41,491 nucleotides of DNA, from assembly GCA_944381085.1 (NCBI GenBank), contig CALWJX010000023.1, forward strand, positions 1 to 41,491, read 5' to 3'. The DNA is from an uncultured Clostridia bacterium. GTDB lineage: Bacteria > Bacillota > Clostridia > Oscillospirales > CAG-272. The notes under the pieces were generated by a model. That model was not told where the DNA came from and ran no database searches. It was given only the letters and a program-made list of their open reading frames with translations. Of this stretch, positions 23,487 to 31,176 are shown piece after piece. How positions within the stretch are numbered: the stretch's first letter is position 1; every line of letters starts with the position of its first letter. The translations under genes were made by a program, and so were the position numbers.

Positions 23487-23756
23487 TTGCTTAAAGGGGC
23501 TCAAAAGAAAATGATAGTTGTTAAGACCGCGGAGAGCGACGTATTTGAGGAAGCGTATTTTGTCATCAGGCGGGACGCGGAGAACTCGCACATGGACATG
23601 CTTGCGGAAGCGAATAAAATAATTGAAAATTGTACCGGGGGCAGACGCAAAAAGGAAAAGAGCAGATTGCTGCCGAAGTTAAGGGACTGGATGTTTTTTG
23701 CGGGCGGGGCAGGTCTCGGAGGCGGGATAGCGGCATTGCTTTTTCTGATTTTTTAA
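23487..23756 (+). CDS. Small uncharacterised protein with C-terminal membrane helix
   Basis: An 89-residue protein with a small ferredoxin-like first half (MIVVKTAESDVFEEAYFVIRRD), a helical linker (MLAEANKIIENCTGGRRKKEKSR) and a C-terminal Gly-rich membrane helix (WMFFAGGAGLGGGIAALLFLIF), so probably tail-anchored. I favour the TTG at 23487, since GGGAGGCGG lies 7 nt upstream. An ATG at 23511, just before IVVKTAESD, is the alternative and gives 81 residues. Short proteins of this shape occur in Clostridia near spore genes, but I cannot name a function. Confidence 0.6.
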   Translation: MLKGAQKKMIVVKTAESDVFEEAYFVIRRDAENSHMDMLAEANKIIENCTGGRRKKEKSRLLPKLRDWMFFAGGAGLGGGIAALLFLIF

Positions 23757-24307
23757 TTTCTGAAATCGGGCACGGTTTCATATATTGCCGATTGCCTCCG
23801 GTTTCGGTTTAAGGCGGCGACATAATCATATTACAATATTCACAGACTGATTTGGGCGGCAAGTTTGACATTTATCGCTATTGACAAAACCGGAAAAATA
23901 GTGTATAATATTTCCAAGATAAATTAAGATCGAAACAAACAGGTATGTCTCAGTATTGCATCCGGGCATCGGTATTCCGTGTATTTTTGCAAATCATCTG
24001 TGAATTTGCTTTATGTATAATAGTGGTGCAATGCCGTTTTCGCGCGTCGGTTGATCTGTGAATAGGATTTTACAATGCGTCCCGAGATGTCTCTGCGGAA
24101 CGAAGGCGGAGTTTTCGGGGGGCTTTGTTCGGCTTTGCCGCCGCAAGCGTGTTTACATATTTTATTTATGTGGTGGGCATCGCGTTGTCGGAGCGGCTCT
24201 GCGGCGCCTTGGTTTTCGCCTGACGGATATTCTGCTGTCAGGTATTATGAACGCGCGGAAAAATTCCATATCTGTAATACAATAATAACGGAGAGGAAGG
24301 AAATTTA
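23757..24307. other. Long leader region of the RNase J gene
   Basis: A strong promoter at 23881-23909 starts an expected ~390-nt untranslated leader. A second TATAAT (24016-24021) lacks a good -35 box. Between 24062 and 24222 one frame reads as a protein-like membrane segment but has no standard start codon (see findings). The leader ends in GGAGAGGAAGG, the ribosome binding site. Confidence 0.55.
23881..23909 (+). promoter_or_regulatory. Promoter upstream of the RNase J gene
   Basis: TTGACA (23881-23886), 17 bp, TATAAT (23904-23909): full consensus. The start is near 23916. Confidence 0.8.
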
Positions 24308-26509
24308 ATGACAAAAAACAGTTACGGCAGTCTTGAAACCGGAACGGAAAACGAGCAGAGTCTGCGTATGACAGGACAGACGGGAAATGATGAAGGCGTT
24401 AAGGGCGTAAAGAAAGAGACTTCCCGAAAGGTTGTCCGGAAAAACAATCGGAACACAAACAGAAAACCGGTGGGGATAAGAAAAAAAGTCGCCGATCCCC
24501 GGAATATTCCGCTTCCGGAAGAGGACACGGTGAAAATTGACACGACGCGAAAAGGGCAGACGGCAAACAAATCCGCAAAAGCCGGAAAAAACGCCAAAGC
24601 CGTGCCGGCGGAAAAGGTGAAAAATCCGGATGTAAATAAGCGTGAGGCGAAAAGGTCTCAGCGATCTGAAAATTCCGGTAAAAGATCAAAGCCCGGTGAT
24701 TCACGGCAAAAATTGAGTATCGCGGAGCAAATTGAGTCCCCGGGAGAGAATATTAATATTACTCCGGGGAAGCCGGAAAAGAATCCTAAAACGACACGCT
24801 CGTCAGGTAAGGAGCCCGGTGCCGATTCCGAAAGCGGAGCAAAGACAAATTCAAAAATCAGAATAATACCGCTCGGAGGATTGAATGAAGTCGGAAAAAA
24901 CATGACGGTCGTCGAGTTTGAAAACGACATTATAGTAATTGACTGCGGGCTCGGATTTCCGGATGAGGATATGCCCGGCGTTGACCTTGTCATTCCGGAC
25001 ATTACTTACCTTGAGGCAAATGTTGACCGTATAAGGGGAATTGTGCTTACACACGGTCATGAGGACCATATCGGGGCAATTCCCTATGTATTGAGGAGCG
25101 TAAATGTTCCGATATACGGAACCAAGCTTACGCTGGGAATAGTGAGAAATAAGCTGAAGGAATTTTCGCTTCCCGGAAATCCCAAGCTTGTCTGTGTGGC
25201 CGCCGGAGATACCGTCAGATTGGGAAAGCTTTCGGTGGAGTTTATTCATGTAAATCATTCGATAGCGGACGCCTGTGCTCTGGCGATAAAAACGCCCTTG
25301 GGAACGCTTGTTCATTCCGGTGATTTTAAACTCGATCTTACTCCGATTGACGGCGAGGTAATGGATATCGCGAGATTCGGGGAACTGGGCAAAGAGGGAG
25401 TGCTGCTGCTCATGTGTGAATCCACAAACGCGGAGCGTCCCGGAAATACCCCGTCGGAAAGAAAGGTCGGTTCTTCCCTTGAATATATTTTCACGGTAAA
25501 TGAGGAAAAGCGCATAGTCATAGCCACGTTTTCCTCCAACGTGCACCGTGTTCAGCAGATAATAGATATATCCGCAAATCACGGGCGAAAGGTGGCTATA
25601 ACCGGAAGGAGTATGCTCAATATCATAGGAGCGGCGGTAGAGCTCGGTTACATGCATGTTCCGCAGGGAGTTATCATTGATATATCCGAAATAAAAAAGT
25701 ACAGACCGGAAGAATTGACGCTGGTTACGACCGGAAGTCAGGGGGAGCCTATGTCGGCGCTGTACAGAATGGCTTTCGGGGAGCATCGCGACGTAACGCT
25801 GGTGGCGAATGACCTTGTGGTGCTTTCGTCAAGCGCGATACCGGGAAATGAAAAGCTGGTAGGCAGAATAGTCAACGAGCTGTGCAAAATAGGGGTAAAG
25901 GTTATACACGACGCGGCGGTCGCGGTTCATGTTTCCGGACATGCCTGTCAGGAAGAACTGAAGCTTATGCAGGCGTTGACAAAGCCGAAGTATTTTATGC
26001 CGGTCCACGGCGAATACAAGCATATGTCGGCCAACCGGGACCTTGCGCTGTACATGGGAATGAATCCCGCAAATATTTTTATATCGGATATCGGAAAGGT
26101 GCTTGAAATAGACAGAAACGGCGCGAGATTTAACGGAACCGTTACCGCCGGAAGAGTGCTTGTCGACGGATACGGCGTCGGAGACGTGGGCAATATCGTG
26201 CTCCGGGACAGAAGACTGCTTTCTCAGGACGGTCTGATTGTGGTGGTGGCTACGGTAAGCGCCGAGGAGGGAGACATTCTTTCGGGACCGGATATAGTTT
26301 CAAGAGGATTTGTATACGTAAGGGAATCCGAAGACCTGATGGAAGAAATGCGGAAAATAGCGCTTAAGTCAATTTCGGATTGTCTTGAGAAATGTGACAG
26401 CGCGGATTGGTTTCAGATAAAAGGCAGAGTAAAAGACGATCTGGCGAAGTTTATTCTCACCAAGACCAAACGCAAGCCTATGATAATTCCTATGATTATG
26501 AACATCTGA
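24308..26509 (+). CDS. rnj: Ribonuclease J with long basic N-terminal extension
   Basis: A 733-residue protein; standard RNase J has about 555. From residue ~184 it is a normal MBL/beta-CASP RNase: KIRIIPLGGLNEVGKN, the metal motif HGHEDH (residues 249-254), HSGDFKLD, TFSSNVHRVQ and TTGSQGEPMSALYRMA of the beta-CASP domain, PVHGEYKH, and the C-terminal domain ending KRKPMIIPMIMNI. It combines 5'-3' exonuclease and endonuclease activity in mRNA turnover and rRNA maturation. Residues 1-183 are low-complexity, rich in Lys, Arg, Asn and Gly, with no visible fold; they may bind RNA or ribosomes. The ATG has GAGAGGAAGG at good spacing. Confidence 0.95.
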   Translation: MTKNSYGSLETGTENEQSLRMTGQTGNDEGVKGVKKETSRKVVRKNNRNTNRKPVGIRKKVADPRNIPLPEEDTVKIDTTRKGQTANKSAKAGKNAKAVPAEKVKNPDVNKREAKRSQRSENSGKRSKPGDSRQKLSIAEQIESPGENINITPGKPEKNPKTTRSSGKEPGADSESGAKTNSKIRIIPLGGLNEVGKNMTVVEFENDIIVIDCGLGFPDEDMPGVDLVIPDITYLEANVDRIRGIVLTHGHEDHIGAIPYVLRSVNVPIYGTKLTLGIVRNKLKEFSLPGNPKLVCVAAGDTVRLGKLSVEFIHVNHSIADACALAIKTPLGTLVHSGDFKLDLTPIDGEVMDIARFGELGKEGVLLLMCESTNAERPGNTPSERKVGSSLEYIFTVNEEKRIVIATFSSNVHRVQQIIDISANHGRKVAITGRSMLNIIGAAVELGYMHVPQGVIIDISEIKKYRPEELTLVTTGSQGEPMSALYRMAFGEHRDVTLVANDLVVLSSSAIPGNEKLVGRIVNELCKIGVKVIHDAAVAVHVSGHACQEELKLMQALTKPKYFMPVHGEYKHMSANRDLALYMGMNPANIFISDIGKVLEIDRNGARFNGTVTAGRVLVDGYGVGDVGNIVLRDRRLLSQDGLIVVVATVSAEEGDILSGPDIVSRGFVYVRESEDLMEEMRKIALKSISDCLEKCDSADWFQIKGRVKDDLAKFILTKTKRKPMIIPMIMNI

Positions 26510-26801
26510 CTTATATATGGTGAAATAAGTGTATTGCCGGTGATACAGCGCCGCAGATTTGTATAAAATAACACGATTTAGAAAAATTTTCTTCTTATTC
26601 ATACTGTATTCAATAAGCCGTCACTTAGTGACTATATAATATTACAATGCCTATGTTAAGCTTGCTGAAATAAGCAACAGCCTAAACAAAAATATTTTTC
26701 ACGGTGAAAAGAAGCAGGGCAAAGAGTTTTAAAGCTCCGGGCGGAGTTTGCTTTCGTTACTTGTTCGCCGCAAATTGTTAAAGAAAGGTATGTAAATCGA
26801 A
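26510..26801. other. Intergenic region between RNase J and the SurA/PrsA-like gene
   Basis: It contains several small inverted repeats: CACTTAGTG (~26624), TTGCT...AGCAA (~26662-26677), TTTTCAC-G-GTGAAAA (26696-26710) and GCTCCG-GG-CGGAG (~26734). A TATAAT near 26633 has no good -35. No gene is seen. Confidence 0.4.
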
Positions 26802-28532
26802 ATGGGAAAAGGCAATAGAAACAAGCAGAACAGAGCTCAGGAAAGAGTGGATAATCCGGATAAGTATCTTGAGCAGAGACGCGCGCAGAAAAAAGCCCAA
26901 AAAACAAAGGGAGGGCTTGGAATCACCATAGCGTGTATTGTGCTCGCGGTAATTATTGTCAGCGCTATTGTCCTAAGCGCGCTGAGCTCTCAGGGAGTAT
27001 TCCTCAGAATGACGGACGCGATTTATACTGAGAACTTTGAAGTTGATTCCGCTATGATGAATTTCTTCTTCAACGACTATCTTATGAACTGGTACCAGCA
27101 GTACTCGGCTTATCTGCAGCTTGGATATATCAGTGTAAACTTTACGCAGAATCTGAAAAACCAGACATACGGCTCGGGAAGCGAGGCTTATCTGTTCGGA
27201 AGTTTCGAGGGAAGCTGGTACGATTTTTTCCTTCAGAATGTTGCGTCCGAAGTTACTATGTACCTTGAATATGCGGAAGGCGCAAAGGATGCGGGTATAA
27301 CGCTTACACAGGAAGATTATGATGAGATTGACGACATAATCGACAATCTCAATACCTCGCTCAAGCAAAGCAACGCTAAATACAGCACATGGTACGGTTC
27401 CGGCGTAAAGGAGTCGGATGTGCGCAAATGTTATGAAATTGTTTATCTTGCGTCCCGCTTCAACGACGTCAAGAGAGATGAGTTTGAAAAACTTCTTGAG
27501 GAAAACGACGACCCGGTAAAGCAGTATCCCGAGGACAACAAAGGAAGCTTTTACTCGGCGGAATATCTCTCATACACCATAACCGAAAGCTCGGCGGATT
27601 ATGAGAATGACGAAGCGTTCAACAACGCGGTTGAAAGAGCAAAAGAAAACGCGGAAAAGCTTGCCGCCGCGACTTCCGCGGAGGAATTTTTCGAGCTTAT
27701 TCAGGTGTATATAGAGGAAAATGAGGAAGAGACTACCTCTTCGGACGAAGACGATACGGACGAGGATGATACTACAAAAGAACCTTCGATGGACGACTAT
27801 AAGCACAACATAAGCTATGGGACTTCAAGCGAGCTTGAACAGTGGATCTTTGAGGACGGAGCCAAAGAAAACGACGCCAATGTTTTTGATGAGAAAACCA
27901 CAGAGGAAGTTACGGAGAAGGTAACAAAGGAAGGCAGCACCGAAACCACGGTTGAAGAAAAGGTGGTCACAGAGTATGAGGTTACCGCGTACTTTATCAC
28001 AAATCCTTCTTCGCTCGATTATGACCTGACAAAGGATCTCGGATATATAATAACCTCCGACAAAAATCTGGCTCAGTCTATTCTTGATACCTTCAAGAGC
28101 GGAGACATGAGCGCGGACGCGTTAAACGACCTCGGACTTGCCGAATACGAGAAGCTCGGGGAAAATTCGACCACAACTCTTTATCACAGCTCTGCCGAAA
28201 AAGTGCAGCCCGGATATTTCGGAAATTATTCATATGATGAAATTGACGAATGGCTGGACAATGAGGATTTGGAGGAAGGTACCTGTTCGGACATCATAAC
28301 CATAGAGCCGTCGTCAAGCAGCGGAACGACGTATTACGCAATATGTTATTTTGAAAAGTACAACAAAGAAGTATGGTATGTAAACGCATATGAAGGGGTC
28401 ATTACCGACATGTTTGACGAGTGGTATCAGGGTGAAGACGGAAACGGCGGACAGATCGCGAAAACTCCCGTAACGCTGAACCAGAGAGCCTTAAGGAAAC
28501 TGCATGTCATTGCGATGGGTACGGTTTCATAA
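26802..28532 (+). CDS. Membrane-anchored SurA/PrsA-like protein with acidic linker
   Basis: A 576-residue protein. A basic cytoplasmic N-terminus (GNRNKQNRAQ...) is followed by one membrane helix (GLGITIACIVLAVIIVSAIVLSAL, ~residues 40-63) and a large extracellular domain. The start of the outer part (YTENFEVDSAMMNFFFNDYLMNWYQQY) resembles the SurA_N-type chaperone segment of PrsA/trigger-factor-like foldases. A parvulin (PPIase) domain is not clear; two degenerate alpha/beta parts (LSYTITESSADY..., EVTAYFITNPSSLDYD...) may be its remnants. Between them is a Glu/Asp/Thr/Ser-rich stretch (~305-330). It probably assists folding of secreted proteins; this is inferred. Confidence 0.6.
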   Translation: MGKGNRNKQNRAQERVDNPDKYLEQRRAQKKAQKTKGGLGITIACIVLAVIIVSAIVLSALSSQGVFLRMTDAIYTENFEVDSAMMNFFFNDYLMNWYQQYSAYLQLGYISVNFTQNLKNQTYGSGSEAYLFGSFEGSWYDFFLQNVASEVTMYLEYAEGAKDAGITLTQEDYDEIDDIIDNLNTSLKQSNAKYSTWYGSGVKESDVRKCYEIVYLASRFNDVKRDEFEKLLEENDDPVKQYPEDNKGSFYSAEYLSYTITESSADYENDEAFNNAVERAKENAEKLAAATSAEEFFELIQVYIEENEEETTSSDEDDTDEDDTTKEPSMDDYKHNISYGTSSELEQWIFEDGAKENDANVFDEKTTEEVTEKVTKEGSTETTVEEKVVTEYEVTAYFITNPSSLDYDLTKDLGYIITSDKNLAQSILDTFKSGDMSADALNDLGLAEYEKLGENSTTTLYHSSAEKVQPGYFGNYSYDEIDEWLDNEDLEEGTCSDIITIEPSSSSGTTYYAICYFEKYNKEVWYVNAYEGVITDMFDEWYQGEDGNGGQIAKTPVTLNQRALRKLHVIAMGTVS

Positions 28533-28550
28533 GCTTATATTAAGAAAATC

Positions 28551-28580
28551 CGGCGCGGGGAATAGCCTCGCGCCGTTTTG
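28551..28580 (+). terminator. Terminator after the SurA/PrsA-like gene
   Basis: CGGCGCG (28551-28557) pairs with CGCGCCG (28569-28575), followed by TTTTG. The T-run is short. Confidence 0.65.
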
Positions 28581-28599
28581 AACAGAATATATATGCGTA

Positions 28600-28628
28600 T
28601 TGTCAGTAAAAATAAATCTGCATAAAAT
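28600..28628 (+). promoter_or_regulatory. Promoter of the Cys-rich protein gene
   Basis: TTGTCA (28600-28605), 17 bp, TAAAAT (28623-28628). The start is near 28635, about 80 nt before the ATG. Confidence 0.55.
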
Positions 28629-28716
28629 ATTAAGGAACGCATAATTTGGAACAGAAACAATTCATAGGTAAACGATTGGAATTTCAAATGCCGGATACGG
28701 GCGGGAAAGGATTTTT

Positions 28717-29400
28717 ATGGTACTCAAATCTAAACAAACAACAGTGGCATACAGATGCCCCGAGTGCGGAGCCGGAGTAATAAGCCCTGTGGGACTTTTC
28801 ACCTTATCCGCCGATATGGTAAGACTGAAATGTACCTGTCAAAAAAGCGAAGCCGAAATTGTGTATGATCGCGCAAACAATAACGTAAGGCTTTCATTTC
28901 CGTGTATTTTTTGTGACAAGCCCCACAGCTATACCGTAAACAGCTCTTTGTTTTTCTCAAAAGACCTGTTTGTTCTTCAGTGCCCGTATTCGGACATAAA
29001 CATCGGATTTGTGGGAGAGGCGGAACACGTAAAGGCGGAGCTTGCGAGGACGGAGCTTGAACTTATCGATATGCTTGAGGAAAACGGAATTGCGGATTTC
29101 AGCGGAATGCATGGGAAAAAAGAGTTTTTTTCGGATCCTCAGATTTTTGATATAGTCATGTTTGTAATCAAAGATCTTGACGCGGAGGGCAAAATATACT
29201 GTAAATGTCATCCGGAAGGCAGAGAGCCTTTGCCCGACGGTGCCGAGGAAGATCCGTCCTCGGGCAATTATGACGTGGAGATCACGGAGGACGGAATCAA
29301 GGTGACCTGCACTGAGTGCGGCGCCACACGTACGATACCGACCGATTCGGCGCTTTCAGCACATGCCTTTCTGAACTGTGACTATATAAGACTTGAATGA
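28717..29400 (+). CDS. Uncharacterised cysteine-rich (zinc-ribbon-type) protein
   Basis: A 227-residue soluble protein with repeated cysteine pairs: CPEC (residues ~14-17), CTC (~39-41), CIFC (~63-66), a CKC (~169-171) and CTEC at ~202-205. The N-terminal half alternates beta-strands and Cys pairs like stacked zinc ribbons; the middle (ELARTELELIDMLEENGIADF) is helical. No catalytic motif is seen and I know no named family, although similar proteins occur in Oscillospiraceae. GGGAAAGGA precedes the ATG. It may bind zinc and mediate protein or nucleic-acid contacts. Confidence 0.75.
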   Translation: MVLKSKQTTVAYRCPECGAGVISPVGLFTLSADMVRLKCTCQKSEAEIVYDRANNNVRLSFPCIFCDKPHSYTVNSSLFFSKDLFVLQCPYSDINIGFVGEAEHVKAELARTELELIDMLEENGIADFSGMHGKKEFFSDPQIFDIVMFVIKDLDAEGKIYCKCHPEGREPLPDGAEEDPSSGNYDVEITEDGIKVTCTECGATRTIPTDSALSAHAFLNCDYIRLE

Positions 29401-29403
29401 CTT

Positions 29404-29583
29404 TTATAATAATACTACAGAGTAGGTATCTTGTCAAAACAAATTGTAAGAGGTGTTTTGACAAGCGCCGAAAATATTCGACAAAAAATATTAACATTCC
29501 TCGCCGACAGACATATATTGATAGTGAGAACGGAAAACATTCCGTTCCGATTAACTCACTATGATATGTTATGGAGGTCTCTT
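29404..29583 (+). promoter_or_regulatory. Structured leader of the small Cys-rich peptide gene
   Basis: A TATAAT (29404-29409) is followed by a perfect 12-bp inverted repeat, CTTGTCAAAACA (29430-29441) and TGTTTTGACAAG (29454-29465). A nested hairpin, ATAGTGAG (29521-29528) with CTCACTAT (29555-29562) enclosing CGGAA/TTCCG, comes just before the ribosome binding site. No family I know fits. Confidence 0.55.
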
Positions 29584-29676
29584 ATGAATAACAATTGTTT
29601 GTGCGGAATATTTGAAGATAACTGGGTTTGGCTGATAATCATAGCGCTCATTCTTCTTTGCTGCTGCTGCCGCTGA
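29584..29676 (+). CDS. Small Cys-rich single-helix membrane peptide
   Basis: A 30-residue frame, ATG at 29584 with GGAGG 7-8 nt upstream. It reads as a short polar Cys-containing head (NNNCLCGIFEDNW), a membrane helix (VWLIIIALILL) and a terminal CCCCR. The shape recalls small sporulation peptides of the YjcZ type and related Cys-rich mini-proteins of Oscillospiraceae, but similarity cannot be proven at this length. A longer in-frame alternative beginning at 29431 would translate the inverted repeats and is rejected. A perfect terminator hairpin follows 30 bp later, so it is an independent unit. Confidence 0.6.
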   Translation: MNNNCLCGIFEDNWVWLIIIALILLCCCCR

Positions 29677-29705
29677 AACACGGTAGATGAATAAATTTAA
29701 AAACC

Positions 29706-29735
29706 GGCTGTCACCGATAGGTGACAGCCTTGTTT
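29706..29735 (+). terminator. Terminator after the small Cys-rich peptide
   Basis: GGCTGTCACC (29706-29715) and GGTGACAGCC (29720-29729) form a perfect 10-bp stem with loop GATA, followed by TTGTTT. Confidence 0.85.
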
Positions 29736-29813
29736 CAATAACCTTTTTTCATATGGCTTATTTTATTGAGTTAATTGATCGGATTTTCATTTTTTATGTG
29801 ATTGGTTTTTATT

Positions 29814-30860
29814 TCAGATTTTCACCGGAACGCCTTCTTCGTCCGATTTAAACGCGGCTTCCATTATCTTCATCACTGTCATAATCTGCTCGTGGGTGAC
29901 GATCTGAGGCTCGGCGCCGTCTATCGCGCGACAAAGATTGCGGTAAAAATCATGAACGTCGCTCTGAGGCTGGGGAATGGTCTTTTCCGCAATTGTCTTA
30001 TCGTCTCTGGGAGCCATAGTCTTGGTGATTCCCGCCGCGGTTTTTACCGGAATGACGTCTTTTTCATCCCAATTCTTGCAGTAGACTATCCTGCAGGGCT
30101 GATTCCAGTCCGGAATCATTGCCGTGCCGTTGGAGCCTGTCATATAGAAGCGGGGCATACTTATAAAGTGAGAAGTTCCGACTTCGACATGAACATTGAG
30201 GTCATTTTCAAAATACATTTCAAGCTTAAATCCGTCATCGACCTCGTAGTTTGTGATATGGTCGCATCTGCAATACACTGACAAAAGCTTCCGGTCCGTG
30301 ACTATACCCATAATCTGGTCTATAAGGTGTACACCCCAGTCAAGCATCATGCCGCCGCCGTGTTTCTTTTCCTGTCTCCAGTCTCCCGGGATCCCGCGGC
30401 TGCCGTGTACTCTTGACTCAATACAGAACACGTCTCCGAGATCATGGCTGTTATATACGTCCCGCATGAGAAGAAATTCCCCGTCCCAGCGACGGTTTTG
30501 GTGAACCGTAAATATCTTGCTGTATTTGTGCGAGGCGTCGATCATTTCCTGCAGATCCGCGCTTGAAAGCGTGACCGGTTTTTCGCTTACCACGTGTTTT
30601 CCGGCTTTCATCGCCTGTATTGCCAGTGGCTTGTGCAGATCATTGGGCACGGCTATCGTCACAAAATCAACATTTTTATCTTCTAAAAGCTCCTCAAGGG
30701 AAGAATACGCGTGTATTCCGTTTTTTTCGGCGGCGGCACATCTTTCGGGCTTAATGTCGTAAATGCCGCAGAGATTTACAACATCGCTGTTTTTGAGAAA
30801 TTCACCGTGCCAGCTTCCCATTCCTCCGTAACCTATTATCGCGCCGTTTTTCTTTATCAC
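29814..30860 (-). CDS. Gfo/Idh/MocA-family oxidoreductase
   Basis: A 348-residue NAD(P)-dependent sugar dehydrogenase-family protein. The N-terminal Rossmann motif is GAIIGYGGMGSWHG (GxGxxG type). The family Glu-Lys-Pro follows (VVSEKPVTLS, ~residues 91-100, Lys catalytic). In the C-terminal domain GGGMMLDWGVHLIDQIMG carries the conserved Asp and His. It probably oxidises or epimerises a sugar or inositol derivative; the substrate is unclear. The GTG start at 30860 has GGAGG at 6 nt; an ATG at 30890 would place that site inside the gene. It has its own repeat-containing promoter. Confidence 0.93.
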   Translation of the reverse strand: MIKKNGAIIGYGGMGSWHGEFLKNSDVVNLCGIYDIKPERCAAAEKNGIHAYSSLEELLEDKNVDFVTIAVPNDLHKPLAIQAMKAGKHVVSEKPVTLSSADLQEMIDASHKYSKIFTVHQNRRWDGEFLLMRDVYNSHDLGDVFCIESRVHGSRGIPGDWRQEKKHGGGMMLDWGVHLIDQIMGIVTDRKLLSVYCRCDHITNYEVDDGFKLEMYFENDLNVHVEVGTSHFISMPRFYMTGSNGTAMIPDWNQPCRIVYCKNWDEKDVIPVKTAAGITKTMAPRDDKTIAEKTIPQPQSDVHDFYRNLCRAIDGAEPQIVTHEQIMTVMKIMEAAFKSDEEGVPVKI

Positions 30861-30965
30861 AATTATCCTCCGTTCCGCGCGTGCGCGCAAAAAAGCTTGT
30901 TTTCCGGCATATATTTAGTGCCGGTAATTATGAGAGTGTGTTTAAATTAACAATAACTTTAAGAT

Positions 30966-31017
30966 ATTATAAGACAAAAGCTGCTTGACTACAAGACAAA
31001 ATTAGGCAAAAGCAAGA
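30966..31017 (-). promoter_or_regulatory. Promoter of the Gfo/Idh gene with phased direct repeats
   Basis: On the minus strand, TTGTAG (30989-30994) and TATAAT (30966-30971) are 17 bp apart. Three copies of TGTCTT(G), most preceded by TTT, occur at intervals of 21 and 22 bp across and upstream of the promoter, so they face the same side of the helix. This suggests an activator or repressor binding array. Confidence 0.5.
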
Positions 31018-31063
31018 CATAAATTGTTGTGTTTTATTGTTAATAAAAATTTACGGAAAAGTA

Positions 31064-31092
31064 TTGAGAAACCCGGAAAAATATTATATAAT
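31064..31092 (+). promoter_or_regulatory. lepA-hemW promoter
   Basis: TTGAGA (31064-31069), 17 bp, TATAAT (31087-31092). The start is near 31099, 78 nt before the lepA ATG. The gap 30861-31176 holds only this and the divergent promoter. Confidence 0.7.
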
Positions 31093-31176
31093 TATAGGGT
31101 CTGAATTATAAAGTCCGGAAAAAATCCGAAAGCCCGGATGAAGTCTAATATTCATTGAAAGGTCTCGAATTTTTGT

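Noticed and set aside
24850..25786. 311-codon frame opposite the RNase J core
   Set aside because: It is antisense to conserved RNase J motifs and is explained by codon bias of the real gene.
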